From positions 1-43,212 of the forward strand of contig QHSQ01000105.1 of assembly GCA_003221615.1 (NCBI GenBank): a DNA stretch of 43,212 nt, given 5' to 3'. The notes below the pieces were generated by a model. It was given only the letters and a program-made list of their open reading frames with translations, ran no database searches and was not told the DNA's origin. The position numbers were made by a program, and so were the translations under genes. Origin of the DNA: Candidatus Rokuibacteriota bacterium (GTDB lineage: Bacteria; Methylomirabilota; Methylomirabilia; Rokubacteriales; CSP1-6). Below, piece after piece: positions 33,521-42,781 of the stretch; position 1 is the first letter of the stretch; each line of letters opens with the position of its first letter.

Positions 33521-35044
33521 TCACGCGCCGGCGCTCGGCCCGCGCGCGGGATCGGGTGCGGGCTCGAGTGGAAGACGGGCCTGGACGCGGGTGCCTTCGC
33601 CCACGCGGCTCGAGACGGCGAGCTCGCCGGCGTGCAGGTTGACGACCGAGCGGGCGATCGACATGCCGAGGCCGGTACCGTCCGGCTTGGTCGTGAAAAA
33701 CAGGTCGAAGGCCCGCGAGAGCGTTTCCTCTGTCATGCCCGGTCCCGTGTCCTCGATGGTCACCGTCACCGTCCCGGTCGCCGCCGAGTATGCCGTGGCG
33801 ACCGTCAGCCGGCCCGCGCCTTCGAGCGCCTCCAGCGCGTTCAGGATCAGGTTCAGGAAGGCCTTCTTCAGCTCGCGTGCGTCGAGACGGCCCTCGGGGC
33901 AGGACGGGTCATAGGCCGTGACGATGTCGACGCCCTCGGTCGGCCGGCGGGCGCGCGCCAGCTCCAGGCACTCGTCGAGCAGCGGGTGCAGCGCCGTCGG
34001 CACGCGATGGAGCTCGGGCGGACGTCCGAACGCGGTGATCTCGGCGACGACGCTCGCCAGATGGTCCACCGTGACCGCGATCTTGCCGGCCAGATCCTTC
34101 CCCGCGGCATCCTCGACCTTGGAGAGGTGCTGCTCGAGGTGGCGCACGTAGAGCCGTAAGCCGGCCAGCGGGTTCTTCACCTCGTGGGCGACCTGCGTCG
34201 CCATGCGTCCGAGCGCCGCGACGGCGCCGCTCTTGAGGCTCTCGAGGTCGTGCGTGTTGCGGATCGCGATCGCCGCTTGCGAAGAGAACAGCGCGAGGAG
34301 CTCGAGGTCGTCCTCCCCCGGCTCGAGGCGCGCCGCAGTCTCGATCACCAGGGCACCGGCCGGGCCGCGCTGGACGACGAGCGGCGCGGCGACGATCGTG
34401 CCGCTGTCAGCGCCGTCGGCCACGCCCGACGTGGTGATCGGCATCCCTTTGTCCATCGCCGCCGAGGCCGCCGCCTCGAGTCGCGCCCACGCCGGAGGCG
34501 GCGACCCGGCGCTCGCCATCGGCACGAGACGGCCCTGCTCGAGCTGGAACACCACGCAACGATCCGCGTCGGTCGCCTCGACGGTGGCTTGAGCCACGGA
34601 GTCCAGCACGCGGGCCATGATGCCGGATGACGCGAGGGCCTGCCCCACCGTCAGGAGCCGCTCGCGGTCGCGCGCCCAGCGGCGCGTCGCCAGGGTGCGC
34701 GCGATCTTCGAGCGAAGCTCGTCGCGCACGAACGGCTTGGTGAGATAGTCGAAGGCGCCGCGACGGACCGCCTCGACGGCGGTCTGGATCGTGCCGTGCG
34801 CCGTCATGATCAGCACGGGGAGGCGCGGCTGGCGCTCGTGGAGCCCTTCCATGAGGCGCATGCCGTCCGTCGGCTCCATGCGCAGATCGAGCAAGGCGAG
34901 GTCGAAGCGGGACGCCTCGGTCGCTTCGAGAGCCTTGCGCGGGTCGCTGGTGGCGATGACCTCGAACCCCATCGCGGTGAGGCGCATCTCCAGCACCTCG
35001 AGGATCGCCGCGTCGTCGTCGACCACGAGGACCTTCTGCTTCAC
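33521..35044 (-). CDS. Receiver-GAF-histidine kinase hybrid
   Basis: 507 residues from a GTG at 35044. The N-terminal receiver is complete (VVDDD, Asp53 in LALLDLRMEPTDG, Lys103 in YLTKPF). A GAF domain covers about 130-262. The kinase follows: His287 in QVAHEVKNPLAG, N box AFLNLILNALEAL, DTGPGMTEE, and GTGLGMSIARSVV. There is no membrane segment, so it is cytoplasmic; the GAF domain may bind a small ligand. The receiver could accept phosphate from the membrane kinase encoded upstream, and the kinase could pass it to the NtrC-like regulator downstream, giving a relay. The HEVKNPLAGLR box is of the NtrB type. Confidence 0.9.
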   Translation of the reverse strand: MKQKVLVVDDDAAILEVLEMRLTAMGFEVIATSDPRKALEATEASRFDLALLDLRMEPTDGMRLMEGLHERQPRLPVLIMTAHGTIQTAVEAVRRGAFDYLTKPFVRDELRSKIARTLATRRWARDRERLLTVGQALASSGIMARVLDSVAQATVEATDADRCVVFQLEQGRLVPMASAGSPPPAWARLEAAASAAMDKGMPITTSGVADGADSGTIVAAPLVVQRGPAGALVIETAARLEPGEDDLELLALFSSQAAIAIRNTHDLESLKSGAVAALGRMATQVAHEVKNPLAGLRLYVRHLEQHLSKVEDAAGKDLAGKIAVTVDHLASVVAEITAFGRPPELHRVPTALHPLLDECLELARARRPTEGVDIVTAYDPSCPEGRLDARELKKAFLNLILNALEALEGAGRLTVATAYSAATGTVTVTIEDTGPGMTEETLSRAFDLFFTTKPDGTGLGMSIARSVVNLHAGELAVSSRVGEGTRVQARLPLEPAPDPARGPSAGA

Positions 35045-35051
35045 GGCTGAA

Positions 35052-35450
35052 TCACTTCCGCTTTTCCAGCTGCAAGTCGATCTGCTTGAGCCGCTCGAGA
35101 TCGGCGCGCAGCTTGTCGGCCTCCTGGCGCACCTTCGCCAGGTCGCCCTCGCGCTTGGCGAGCTCCTCGCGCACGCGCGCGAGCTCCTGGTTGAGCCGCG
35201 TGATCTCGTCGCGGGTCGTCACGATCGAGGCGACCGCGTCGCGGCGCGCCCGCACCCCCTGCGAATCGTCGGAGTTCTGCGCGAGGAACGCGTCGTACGC
35301 GGCGACGGCGGACCGGTAGTCACCCTCGGCGGTCAGCCGATCGGCCTTCGCGAGCATCGTCGCGGGGCCGCCGAATGGATTCGAGAAGCTCCAGGAGCTG
35401 CAGCCTCCCAGAATCACCGAGAGCGCGACGGCCACGCAGGCTCGCTTCAT
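35052..35450 (-). CDS. QseG-like lipoprotein with coiled coil
   Basis: 132 residues. A lipoprotein signal is clear: MKRACVAVALSVILGGCSS with the acylated Cys near residue 17. After a Ser/Gly/Pro linker comes a TPR-like helical pair (ADRLTAEGDYRSAVAAYDAF), then a long charged heptad region (about 75-130) predicted as coiled coil. Size, lipobox and place between a HAMP kinase and a sigma-54 regulator match QseG (YfhG), the outer-membrane lipoprotein that modulates the GlrK/QseE kinase in enterobacteria. Homology is inferred from position and architecture, not from a strong sequence match. The start overlaps the kinase stop (ATGA). Confidence 0.78.
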   Translation of the reverse strand: MKRACVAVALSVILGGCSSWSFSNPFGGPATMLAKADRLTAEGDYRSAVAAYDAFLAQNSDDSQGVRARRDAVASIVTTRDEITRLNQELARVREELAKREGDLAKVRQEADKLRADLERLKQIDLQLEKRK

Positions 35451-36892
35451 GAGCGCGGGAGCAGGACGGTGAACCGGCTCCCCTTCCCTTCCTGCGACTC
35501 GACGGTGACGCGCCCGCCGTGAGCCTGCGCGACGCCGCGAACGATGGCGAGACCGAGGCCCGTTCCGCCGCGATCGCCGTGCGCCTGCCGATACGGCTCG
35601 AACACGTGCGGCAGCTCGGCCGGTGGGATCCCGATCCCCGTGTCCTCGACCTGGATCTCGAGCTCCGATCCGGTCGACACCAGCCGCGCGACGACGCGGC
35701 CGCCACGCTTGGTGAAGCGAATCGCGTTGCCGACGAGATTGATGACCACCTGCAGGAGTCGGGTCTCGTCGCCCATGAGCACGAAGTCCTCGCCCACGCG
35801 CTCCCGCTCGAGCGCGACGCCGGCCTGATCGGCGCTCGGCTTGAGCTCCTCCACGGCGCGGGTGACGACCTTCTCGAGGTCGAGGCGCACCCGCTGGATC
35901 GGGAGCACGCCCGCCCGCAGACGCGAGACCTCGAGGATCTGGTTGACGAGCCCCAGGAGCCGGTCGGAGCCCGCCGCGATGATCTCGACGAGCCTCCGCT
36001 GCTTGTCGTTGAGCGGCCCCGAGACCCGGTCGCGCAGGAGGTGCGCGCCTTCCCGGATCGACGTGAGCGGCGAGCGCAGCTCGTGGGACACCGAGGCGAA
36101 GAATTCCTCCTTGGTGTCCTCCATCCGCCGGAGCTCCCGGGCCATCGCGCTGAACGAGCGCGCGAGCTGGCCGACCTCGTCCCGTCCCTCGACCGCGATG
36201 GGCTCCTCGAACGAGCCTGCGGCGACGGCCGCGGTGGCGGCCGACAGCTTCTGGAGCGACTGGGTGAGGCGGTGCGCGATGAGCCCGCTCCCGAGCAGCG
36301 CCAATCCGACCGCGGCGCCGAGCGCGACGAGGACGCCCGACCAGGTGCGCGCTTCCAGACGCGCAACCTCGGCCTGGGCGTGCAGGACGTCCGCGTGCAT
36401 CGACTCCGTCAGCGCCTCCAGGTTCACCTCGACGTGGTCGGCGAGCGAGCGCGACGCGCCTTCCGACAGGGCCGCCGCGCGGGCGCGCTGGTTGCGACCG
36501 ATGAGGGCCTGGATCTGTCCGACCGTGCCGTAGTAGCGCTCGAACGATTCGGTGGCCGCATCCAGCAGGCGGGTCTCCTGCGCGCTCGTCGCGTATTCCC
36601 GCAAGCGGATGAGACTCACCCGCAGGCGCTCCGCCCGCTCGTTCCAGGCCCCTATGAAGCGCGTGTCGTTGAGAACCAGGAACCGGGCCTCGAGGCGAAC
36701 CAAGGCGGGTACCGCATCGCGAGTCGACGCCGCCAGGCGCAACGCGGGGACGGTCCGGGTGGTGATCTCACGGTTGACGGAGGCGAGACGGCCGATGGCG
36801 CGGAGGCTCAGCACGCCGACCATGCCGAGCACCACGACGACCACCGCCGACGTCAGAAATATCTTCGAGGCGAGCCGCATTCCGCTTCTCAC
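35447..36892 (-). CDS. Membrane histidine kinase, GlrK/QseE-like
   Basis: 481 residues from a GTG at 36892 that overlaps the thioesterase stop (GTGA); an ATG at 36880 is an alternative. Membrane segments at about 9-31 and 185-206 flank an all-helical periplasmic sensor; HAMP follows (about 207-260), then His270 in FASVSHELRSPLTSI, N box VVINLVGNAIRF, DTGIGIP and GTGLGLAIVRG. The helical periplasmic domain with HAMP and the downstream lipoprotein are the GlrK arrangement, in which an outer-membrane lipoprotein tunes the kinase. The signal may be envelope state; here it would feed into nitrogen genes. Confidence 0.9.
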   Translation of the reverse strand: MRSGMRLASKIFLTSAVVVVVLGMVGVLSLRAIGRLASVNREITTRTVPALRLAASTRDAVPALVRLEARFLVLNDTRFIGAWNERAERLRVSLIRLREYATSAQETRLLDAATESFERYYGTVGQIQALIGRNQRARAAALSEGASRSLADHVEVNLEALTESMHADVLHAQAEVARLEARTWSGVLVALGAAVGLALLGSGLIAHRLTQSLQKLSAATAAVAAGSFEEPIAVEGRDEVGQLARSFSAMARELRRMEDTKEEFFASVSHELRSPLTSIREGAHLLRDRVSGPLNDKQRRLVEIIAAGSDRLLGLVNQILEVSRLRAGVLPIQRVRLDLEKVVTRAVEELKPSADQAGVALERERVGEDFVLMGDETRLLQVVINLVGNAIRFTKRGGRVVARLVSTGSELEIQVEDTGIGIPPAELPHVFEPYRQAHGDRGGTGLGLAIVRGVAQAHGGRVTVESQEGKGSRFTVLLPRS

Positions 36893-37371
36893 CCTGCGTG
36901 AGATCGAGTCTCTGCCGGCGGAGCCGCCGGAGCCAGTTGAGTCGCCGCGAGCTTGGCAATGAGCCGCCGCTGAGCGTCAAAGACTTCGACGTCGACGACG
37001 AGCGTCGTACGACCACGATGGACGATCTTGGCCTCGGCTGTCAAGGTCCCGTGGTCCGCATTTCGAATAAGGTTTACTGATAGTTGGAGGGTTAAGGGGA
37101 ACAGCTCGGGCCGAAGCTCGCCCGATGGATTCGTCTCCCACAGCGATGCGCACGTGGCGGTCTCGTCCGCGAGGGCGATGATGGCGCCGGCGTGGAAGCG
37201 GCCGGTGAGCTGCGCGAGCGCAGGCTTGAAGTCGAGCTCGGCCGCCGCGCGGCCTGGGCCCACCGATACGAAGCGCGTCCCGTGGCTCTCGATCATCGTG
37301 CCTCGCGACCATCCGGCGAGCTTCTTCAGGAACTCCTCGGGCGTCACGGCTGGCGATGGGATTCGGCTCAC
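36889..37371 (-). CDS. Hotdog-fold thioesterase (PaaI type)
   Basis: 160 residues from a GTG at 37371 overlapping the mnmG stop (GTGA). The hotdog core is recognised from ALAQLTGRFHAGAIIALADETATCAS (split by my reading), where the central helix follows a His-Ala-Gly turn, and from VNLIRNADHGTLTAEAKIVHRGRTT. PaaI-type enzymes hydrolyse acyl- or aryl-CoA thioesters in the cytoplasm; the substrate is not predictable. A close relative is the YiiD/DUF4442 group. Its coupling to mnmG and to the sensor kinase suggests the operon starts upstream of mnmG. Confidence 0.8.
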   Translation of the reverse strand: MSRIPSPAVTPEEFLKKLAGWSRGTMIESHGTRFVSVGPGRAAAELDFKPALAQLTGRFHAGAIIALADETATCASLWETNPSGELRPELFPLTLQLSVNLIRNADHGTLTAEAKIVHRGRTTLVVDVEVFDAQRRLIAKLAATQLAPAAPPAETRSHAG

Positions 37372-39230
37372 GGCAAGTTGTCGTCGCGCCTCGGCCTATG
37401 GGGCTCTAGTCCCGCGACGGCCGCCGCCTCCGCCGGTCGTGCTCGATGACACCACACCGTGAGGATCGAGACGGCCGCCGGAGTCACACCGGGAATGCGC
37501 GAAGCCTGGCCCAGCGAGCGCGGGCGGACCTCGGCGAGCCGCTCGCGGATCTCCGTCGAGAGGCCGGGCACGGCGCCGTAGTCGAGACCGTCGGGGATCA
37601 GCCGCTGCTCGAGACGCCTGAAGCGGGCCACGTCGTCCAGCATGCGGCGGATGTAGCCTTCGTACTTCGCCGACACTTCGACCTGGCGCGCCACCGCGAC
37701 GTCGGTGAGGGCCTCCGGATCCAGTCGCTGGACGTCGGCGTAGGTCACTTCGGGGCGTCGGAGCATCTGCAGCAACGGGGTGCCGGCCACGCGCGTGCCC
37801 TCGAGACGCAGGATCTCCGCCGCCGTCCGGGCGCGCCGACCCTCGACGGCCTCGTGCCGCTCGGCCGAGACCAGGCCCAGGCGAAAGCCCGCCGCCGTGA
37901 GGCGGAGATCCGCGTTGTCCTCCCGGAGCAGGAGGCGGTACTCCGCTCGCGAGGTGAACATCCGGTAAGGCTCGAGCGTTCCCTTCGTCACCAGATCGTC
38001 GACCAGCACGGCCATGTAGCACTCGGAGCGATCCGGGAGAAACGGCTCGCGCTCGAGCACGGCCGAGGCCGCGTTCACGCCCGACCAGAGCCCGAGCGCG
38101 GCGGCCTCCTCGTAGCCGGTGGTCCCGTTGATCTGGCCGGCAAGGTAGAGGCCGGGCGCCGCGCGGCACTCGAGCGTCGGCGCCAGCTGCGTGGGATGCA
38201 CGAAGTCGTATTCGATCGCATAGCCCGGGCGCATGAGCTCGGCGTGCTCGAGACCCGGGATCGAGTGCACCAGCGCCTCCTGGGCGTCGGCGGGCAGACT
38301 CGTCGAGATCCCATTCGCGTACACCTCCTCGGTGTCGAGACCATCGGGCTCGAGGATCACCTGGTGGCGATCGCGATCGGCGAACCGCTTGACCTTGTCC
38401 TCGATCGACGGACAGTAACGGACCCCGGTCGCGTCGATGATCCCCGAGTAGAGCGGCGAGCGATCGAGGTTCGCGCGCACGATCTCGTGGGTGCGCGGCG
38501 TCGTGTACGTGAGGTGGCACGCGACCTGTGGCAATTCGAGCCGCTCGGTCGCCCAGTGGAAGGGCCACGGCTCGGCGTCGCCGTGCTGCGCCTCGAGCTG
38601 CGCGTAGTCGATCGTCGAGGCGCGAAGGCGCGGCGACGTGCCGGTCTTCAGCCGGCCGAGGGTGAGCCCGAGCTCGCGCAACGCGTTCGAGAGGTCGACC
38701 GACGCGAACTCGCCGGCGCGGCCCGCGCTGTGCCGGGCGAGCCCGACGTGGATCAGTCCGCGAAGGAACGTTCCGGTCGTGACGATCACGGCGCGGGCGC
38801 CGTAGCGCACGCCGATCTGGTCCTCGACACCCGCGACTCGCCCGCCGTCGAGGACGAAGCGCACCGCCTGTCCCTGCCGGACCTCGAGATTGGGCTCGCG
38901 CTCGACGGTTTGCTTCATCGCGCCGCGGTAGCGGGCGCGATCGCACTGGGCGCGCGAGGCCCGCACCGCGGGCCCGCGCGAGGCATTGAGCGTCTTGAGC
39001 TGGATCGCGGCGCGGTCGGTGTTGCGCCCCATCTCGCCGCCGAGCGCGTCGATCTCGCGAACCAGGTGTCCCTTCGCGGTGCCGCCGACGGCCGGGTTGC
39101 ACGACATCTGGCCGATCGCGTCGAGGTTCATGGTGAGGAGCAACGTCCGGCAACCCATGCGCGCGGAGGCCAGCGCGGCCTCGCAACCCGCATGGCCAGC
39201 GCCGATCACGACGACGTCAAAGAATTGCAT
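37368..39230 (-). CDS. mnmG: tRNA uridine-5-carboxymethylaminomethyl modification enzyme MnmG (GidA)
   Basis: 620 residues from the ATG at 39230, six codons inside a longer frame starting at ATG 39248; the shorter form begins near the FAD-binding strand as expected. Signatures: VVIGAGHAGCEAALA, MSCNPAVGGTAKGHLVREIDALGG (split by my reading), TGTFLRGLIHVG, RLKTGTSPRL, QINGTTGYEEAAALG and MFTSRAEYRLLLREDNAD. With MnmE it modifies the wobble uridine of several tRNAs using FAD and methylene-tetrahydrofolate. MnmE is not in the window. It heads a minus-strand run that continues through the signalling genes to glnA. Confidence 0.96.
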   Translation of the reverse strand: MQFFDVVVIGAGHAGCEAALASARMGCRTLLLTMNLDAIGQMSCNPAVGGTAKGHLVREIDALGGEMGRNTDRAAIQLKTLNASRGPAVRASRAQCDRARYRGAMKQTVEREPNLEVRQGQAVRFVLDGGRVAGVEDQIGVRYGARAVIVTTGTFLRGLIHVGLARHSAGRAGEFASVDLSNALRELGLTLGRLKTGTSPRLRASTIDYAQLEAQHGDAEPWPFHWATERLELPQVACHLTYTTPRTHEIVRANLDRSPLYSGIIDATGVRYCPSIEDKVKRFADRDRHQVILEPDGLDTEEVYANGISTSLPADAQEALVHSIPGLEHAELMRPGYAIEYDFVHPTQLAPTLECRAAPGLYLAGQINGTTGYEEAAALGLWSGVNAASAVLEREPFLPDRSECYMAVLVDDLVTKGTLEPYRMFTSRAEYRLLLREDNADLRLTAAGFRLGLVSAERHEAVEGRRARTAAEILRLEGTRVAGTPLLQMLRRPEVTYADVQRLDPEALTDVAVARQVEVSAKYEGYIRRMLDDVARFRRLEQRLIPDGLDYGAVPGLSTEIRERLAEVRPRSLGQASRIPGVTPAAVSILTVWCHRARPAEAAAVAGLEPHRPRRDDNLP

Positions 39231-39292
39231 TCCGCTTAGTGATACCATAACGGCCGTCGCGTTCGAGGAAACCCCTTTTTCGGAGGAAGGTC

Positions 39293-40327
39293 GTGGAGTT
39301 CGGGTTCTCGCTTCCGGGTCGCGGGCCGCTGGCCGGTCTCGACGTCGTCCTCAGGCTCGCCGAGAAAGCCGACGCCCTGCGGTTCGACTCGCTGTTCGTG
39401 ACCGATCACGTCGTGATGCCGGTCTCGTCGGCGAAGTCCGTGTACCCCTACACCACGAGCGGGCAGTTTCCCGGCGGGCTCGCGCAGGACTATCTCGAGC
39501 CGCTGGCGATGCTGAGCCACCTCGCGCACGCGACGAGCCGGCCGCGGCTGGGCATCAGCGTCCTCGTCGTCCCGTACCGCAACCCGCTCCTCGCCGCGAA
39601 GATGCTGGCGACGACCGACGTGCTCTCGAAGGGCCGCGTGATCCTCGGCGCGGGCGTGGGCTGGCTGCGCGAGGAGTTCGAGGCGCTCGGGGCTCCGCCG
39701 TTCGAGGAGCGCGGGCCTGTGACCGACGACTACATCCGGCTGATGCGCGCCGCGTGGACGACCGATCCGGTGAGCTTCGAGGGCAAGTACTACTCGGTCC
39801 GCGACGTCCACGTACTCCCCAAGCCGGTGCAGCGCGGCGGCATCCCCGTGTGGATCGGCGGCCACACCGGCGCGGCGCTCCGGCGCGCCGGCACCATCGG
39901 TGACGGCTGGCATCCGATCGCGATGCGGCCGCCGGCGCAACTCGGCCCCGACGAGTACGCGGCCAAGGTCGACGAGATCCACGGCTGGGCGCGGCGGGTC
40001 GGACGCGATCCGAAGTCGATCAAGCTCACCATTCGGGTTCCGATGGAAGTGCGGGGCAAGAACGCCAAGGCCGCCGCCGGCGACCGGCCGCCGTTCCAGG
40101 GCACCGCGGACGAGGTCGCCGCCGACATCCGCCGCTACCAGGCGCTCGGCGTCTCGCATTTCGTCTTCGATCACACCGTGCAGGAGCTGCGCGCGGTCAT
40201 CGCGAACATGGAGCGCTTCGCCGGCGACGTGCGGCCGAAGGTGACGGGCGGGCGCAAGGCCGCCGCGTCATCCGCCGGCGGCCGCTCGACGGCGTCGAAG
40301 CCGAAGGCCGCACGGCGACGCGCATGA
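39293..40327 (+). CDS. LLM-class F420-dependent oxidoreductase
   Basis: 344 residues from a GTG with GGAGGAAGG upstream. Luciferase-like TIM barrel: EFGFSLPGRGPLAGL, LFVTDHVVMP, PRLGISVLVVPYRNPLLAAKMLATTDVLS (split by my reading), GRVILGAGVGWLREEFEALG and PVWIGGHTGAALRRAG. These are typical of the F420-dependent subfamily of bacterial luciferase-like enzymes. The C-terminal tail is Lys/Arg/Ala-rich. It overlaps cofG by ATGA, so it is made together with the F420 chromophore enzymes, strengthening F420 rather than FMN as cofactor. The substrate is unknown. Confidence 0.9.
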   Translation: MEFGFSLPGRGPLAGLDVVLRLAEKADALRFDSLFVTDHVVMPVSSAKSVYPYTTSGQFPGGLAQDYLEPLAMLSHLAHATSRPRLGISVLVVPYRNPLLAAKMLATTDVLSKGRVILGAGVGWLREEFEALGAPPFEERGPVTDDYIRLMRAAWTTDPVSFEGKYYSVRDVHVLPKPVQRGGIPVWIGGHTGAALRRAGTIGDGWHPIAMRPPAQLGPDEYAAKVDEIHGWARRVGRDPKSIKLTIRVPMEVRGKNAKAAAGDRPPFQGTADEVAADIRRYQALGVSHFVFDHTVQELRAVIANMERFAGDVRPKVTGGRKAAASSAGGRSTASKPKAARRRA

Positions 40328-41466
40328 TCTCGCACCAGGAAGCGTGCGCGCTCATCGAGACTGGAGCGGCCGGGCTGGACGACCTGCTCGTCCGCGCCGG
40401 CGAGATGCGCGATCGCGGCCGGGGCCGCACCGTGACTTTCTCGGCGAAGGTCTTCGTGCCGCTGACGACGCTCTGTCGCGACTACTGCGGCTATTGCACC
40501 TTTCGCCGCGACCCGGGCGAGCCGGGTGCTCACACGATGGAACCCGACGAGGTCGTCGCGCTCGCGCAGGCCGGCGGGCGCCTGGGCGCGAAGGAAGCGC
40601 TGTTCTCGCTGGGCGACAGGCCGGAGGCGCTCTTCGCGAGCCATCGCGAGTTCCTCCGGCGGCACGGGCATCGCACGACCCTGTCGTATCTGCGCGCCGT
40701 GTGCTCGGCCGTCCTGGCGGACTCGCCCCTCCTGCCCCACGCCAACCCGGGCGTGATGGGCGAGCGCGATCTGGCGGCGCTGCGCGAGGTGAACGTGAGC
40801 ATGGGGATCATGCTCGAGACGGTGTCGGAGCGACTCCTCGGGCGCGGCCTCGCGCACGATCGGGCGCCCGACAAAGTGCCGGCGCGGCGCCTGCGCACGA
40901 TCGCGCTCGCCGGCAAGCTCGGGATCCCGTTCACGACCGGTCTGCTCATCGGCATCGGCGAGACGCGACGCGAGCGGGTCGACACGCTCGTCGCGATCCG
41001 CGACCTCCACGAAACGCACGGCCACATCCAGGAGGTCATCGTCCAGAACTTCCGCGCCAAGCCGCGGATCCCGATGCGGGAGGCGCCCGAGCCCTCGCTC
41101 GAGGATCTCTTGTGGACGCTCGCGGTGGCGCGGCTCGTCCTCGGCCCAGACGTGAACATCCAGGCGCCGCCGAACCTCTCGCCGCTGGTCTATCCCCGCC
41201 TCCTCGCGGCGGGTCTCAACGATTGGGGCGGAATCTCGCCGCTCACGCTCGACCACATCAACCCCGAGAAACCGTGGCCGCTGATCCCCGAGCTCCGGCG
41301 CGCGACCGAAAGCCAGGGCTTCGTCCTTCGCGAGCGTCTCGCGATCTACCCGGAGTTCGCGACGCGCGCCGAGTACCTGGACGAGGGCCTGCGCGCGCGC
41401 GTCCAGGCGCTGGTCGACGAGCGCGGTCTCGTCAAGGAATCCCATGAACGCTGGCGTCGCTGGTAG
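40324..41466 (+). CDS. cofG: FO synthase subunit CofG (radical SAM)
   Basis: 380 residues. The radical SAM cluster motif is Cys51-x3-Cys55-x2-Cys58 in TTLCRDYCGYCTF. Other CofG marks are SLGDRPE, HANPGVMG, LGIMLETVSERL-like MGIMLETVSERL, IPFTTGLLIGIGE, QNFRAKP and APPNLSP. CofG joins the CofH product to close the deazaflavin ring of FO, the precursor of coenzyme F420. The start overlaps the LLM gene (ATGA) and the end overlaps cofH by 23 bases. In actinobacteria the two activities are fused as FbiC; here they are separate proteins, as in archaea and many other bacteria. Confidence 0.95.
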   Translation: MISHQEACALIETGAAGLDDLLVRAGEMRDRGRGRTVTFSAKVFVPLTTLCRDYCGYCTFRRDPGEPGAHTMEPDEVVALAQAGGRLGAKEALFSLGDRPEALFASHREFLRRHGHRTTLSYLRAVCSAVLADSPLLPHANPGVMGERDLAALREVNVSMGIMLETVSERLLGRGLAHDRAPDKVPARRLRTIALAGKLGIPFTTGLLIGIGETRRERVDTLVAIRDLHETHGHIQEVIVQNFRAKPRIPMREAPEPSLEDLLWTLAVARLVLGPDVNIQAPPNLSPLVYPRLLAAGLNDWGGISPLTLDHINPEKPWPLIPELRRATESQGFVLRERLAIYPEFATRAEYLDEGLRARVQALVDERGLVKESHERWRRW

Positions 41467-42709
41467 CCTGCTCGGTTCGCTCGACTGGGTCTCGCGCGAT
41501 CTCCGTCCGATCCTCGTCCGGGCCCTCGACGGCCACGAGGTCTCGGTCGAGGACGGCATCGCCCTCGCACGAGCCGAGGGCCGCGATCTCCACGCGCTGA
41601 CCCTGGTCGCCGACGAGCTGCGGCAGCGTCAGGCGGGCGACGTCGTCACGTACGTCGTCAATCGCAACGTCAATTTCACGAACGTCTGCATCAAGCACTG
41701 CACGTTCTGCGCCTTCAGCCGCGACCACCGGGAAGAAGAGGGCTACTTCCTTCCCCTTCCAGAGGTCGTGCGGCGCGCCCAGGAAGCGCGGGATCTCGGC
41801 GCCACCGAGGTCTGCATCCAGGCGGGCCTGCCGCCCAAGCTCGATGGTCGGTACTACATCGATCTCACGCGCGCGATCACGACGACGCTGCCGGAGCTGC
41901 ACATCCACGCGTTCTCGCCCGAGGAGGTGCTGTACGGCTCGGTGCGCTCGGGGCTGCCGATCCGGGAGTACCTGAGCGAGCTGAAGGCGGCGGGCCTCGG
42001 AACGTTGCCGGGCACCTCGGCGGAGATCCTCGACCAGTCGATCCGCGATACCATCGCGCGCGGCCGGATCACGGTCGAGCAGTGGGTCGACGTGATCACG
42101 ACCGCGCACGCGCTCGGGATCCGCACCACCTCCACGATCATGTACGGGCACGTGGAAACCCCCGATCACTGGATCCGCCACATGGCGCTCCTGCGCTCGA
42201 TCCAGAAAGACACCGGCGGCTTCACCGAGTTCGTGCCGCTCTCGCTGATCCACTCCGAGGCGCCGATGTACTCGAAGGGGCTCGTCCCCGGCGTCCGGCC
42301 CGGCGCGACGGGGGCCGAGGTCGTCAAGATGCACGCGCTCGCGCGCCTGATGCTCGGCGCGACCTTCCGCAACATCCAGTCGTCCTGGGTGAAGGAAGGA
42401 CCGAAGCTGGCGCAGCTGCTCTTGGGCGCCGGGGCCAACGATCTCGGTGGCACCCTGATCAACGAGTCGATCTCCACGTCGGCCGGCGCGCAGTACGGCC
42501 AGCTCGTGGGGCCGGCCGAGCTCCATCGGCTCATCCGCGACGTCGGACGCGTCCCCGCGCAGCGAGACACGCTGTACGGCCTCATTCGAACCTATAGAGA
42601 TGGTGAGAGCCCCGACTCACCCCTGGACAAGATCGACGACGCGGAGGCGCGCTTCGGCTCGTATCGCCGACTGATCGCTTCGGGAGAGTTCCGCTTCACG
42701 CGCGGCTAG
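41444..42709 (+). CDS. cofH: FO synthase subunit CofH (radical SAM)
   Basis: 421 residues. The radical SAM motif is Cys82-x3-Cys86-x2-Cys89 in NFTNVCIKHCTFCAFSR. CofH marks are EVCIQAGLPPKLDG, IHAFSPEEVLYG, GTLPGTSAEIL, STIMYGHVETPDHW, GANDLGGTLINESIS and SAGA. CofH couples tyrosine to 5-amino-6-ribitylamino-uracil, the first step of FO synthesis. The start overlaps cofG. Related menaquinone enzymes MqnC/MqnE share the fold, but the cofG linkage and the STSAGA region support CofH. A perfect 16-bp palindrome (42700-42715) spans its stop codon. Confidence 0.95.
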   Translation: MNAGVAGSLLGSLDWVSRDLRPILVRALDGHEVSVEDGIALARAEGRDLHALTLVADELRQRQAGDVVTYVVNRNVNFTNVCIKHCTFCAFSRDHREEEGYFLPLPEVVRRAQEARDLGATEVCIQAGLPPKLDGRYYIDLTRAITTTLPELHIHAFSPEEVLYGSVRSGLPIREYLSELKAAGLGTLPGTSAEILDQSIRDTIARGRITVEQWVDVITTAHALGIRTTSTIMYGHVETPDHWIRHMALLRSIQKDTGGFTEFVPLSLIHSEAPMYSKGLVPGVRPGATGAEVVKMHALARLMLGATFRNIQSSWVKEGPKLAQLLLGAGANDLGGTLINESISTSAGAQYGQLVGPAELHRLIRDVGRVPAQRDTLYGLIRTYRDGESPDSPLDKIDDAEARFGSYRRLIASGEFRFTRG

Positions 42710-42715
42710 CCGCGC
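42700..42715. terminator. Palindrome at the cofH stop codon, possible terminator
   Basis: GCGCGGCTAGCCGCGC is a perfect 16-bp palindrome including the TAG stop of cofH. As RNA it would form a 6-bp GC stem with a 4-base loop. There is no T tract. It separates cofH from the HU-family gene, which appears to have its own promoter-like AT stretch (TAATAAT at 42730-42736). Confidence 0.35.
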
Positions 42716-42781
42716 CGGGTAGGCCTGTGGTAATAATGCAGTTCGCGTTCAACCACCACCTCGATCGACAGGAGGTCACCT

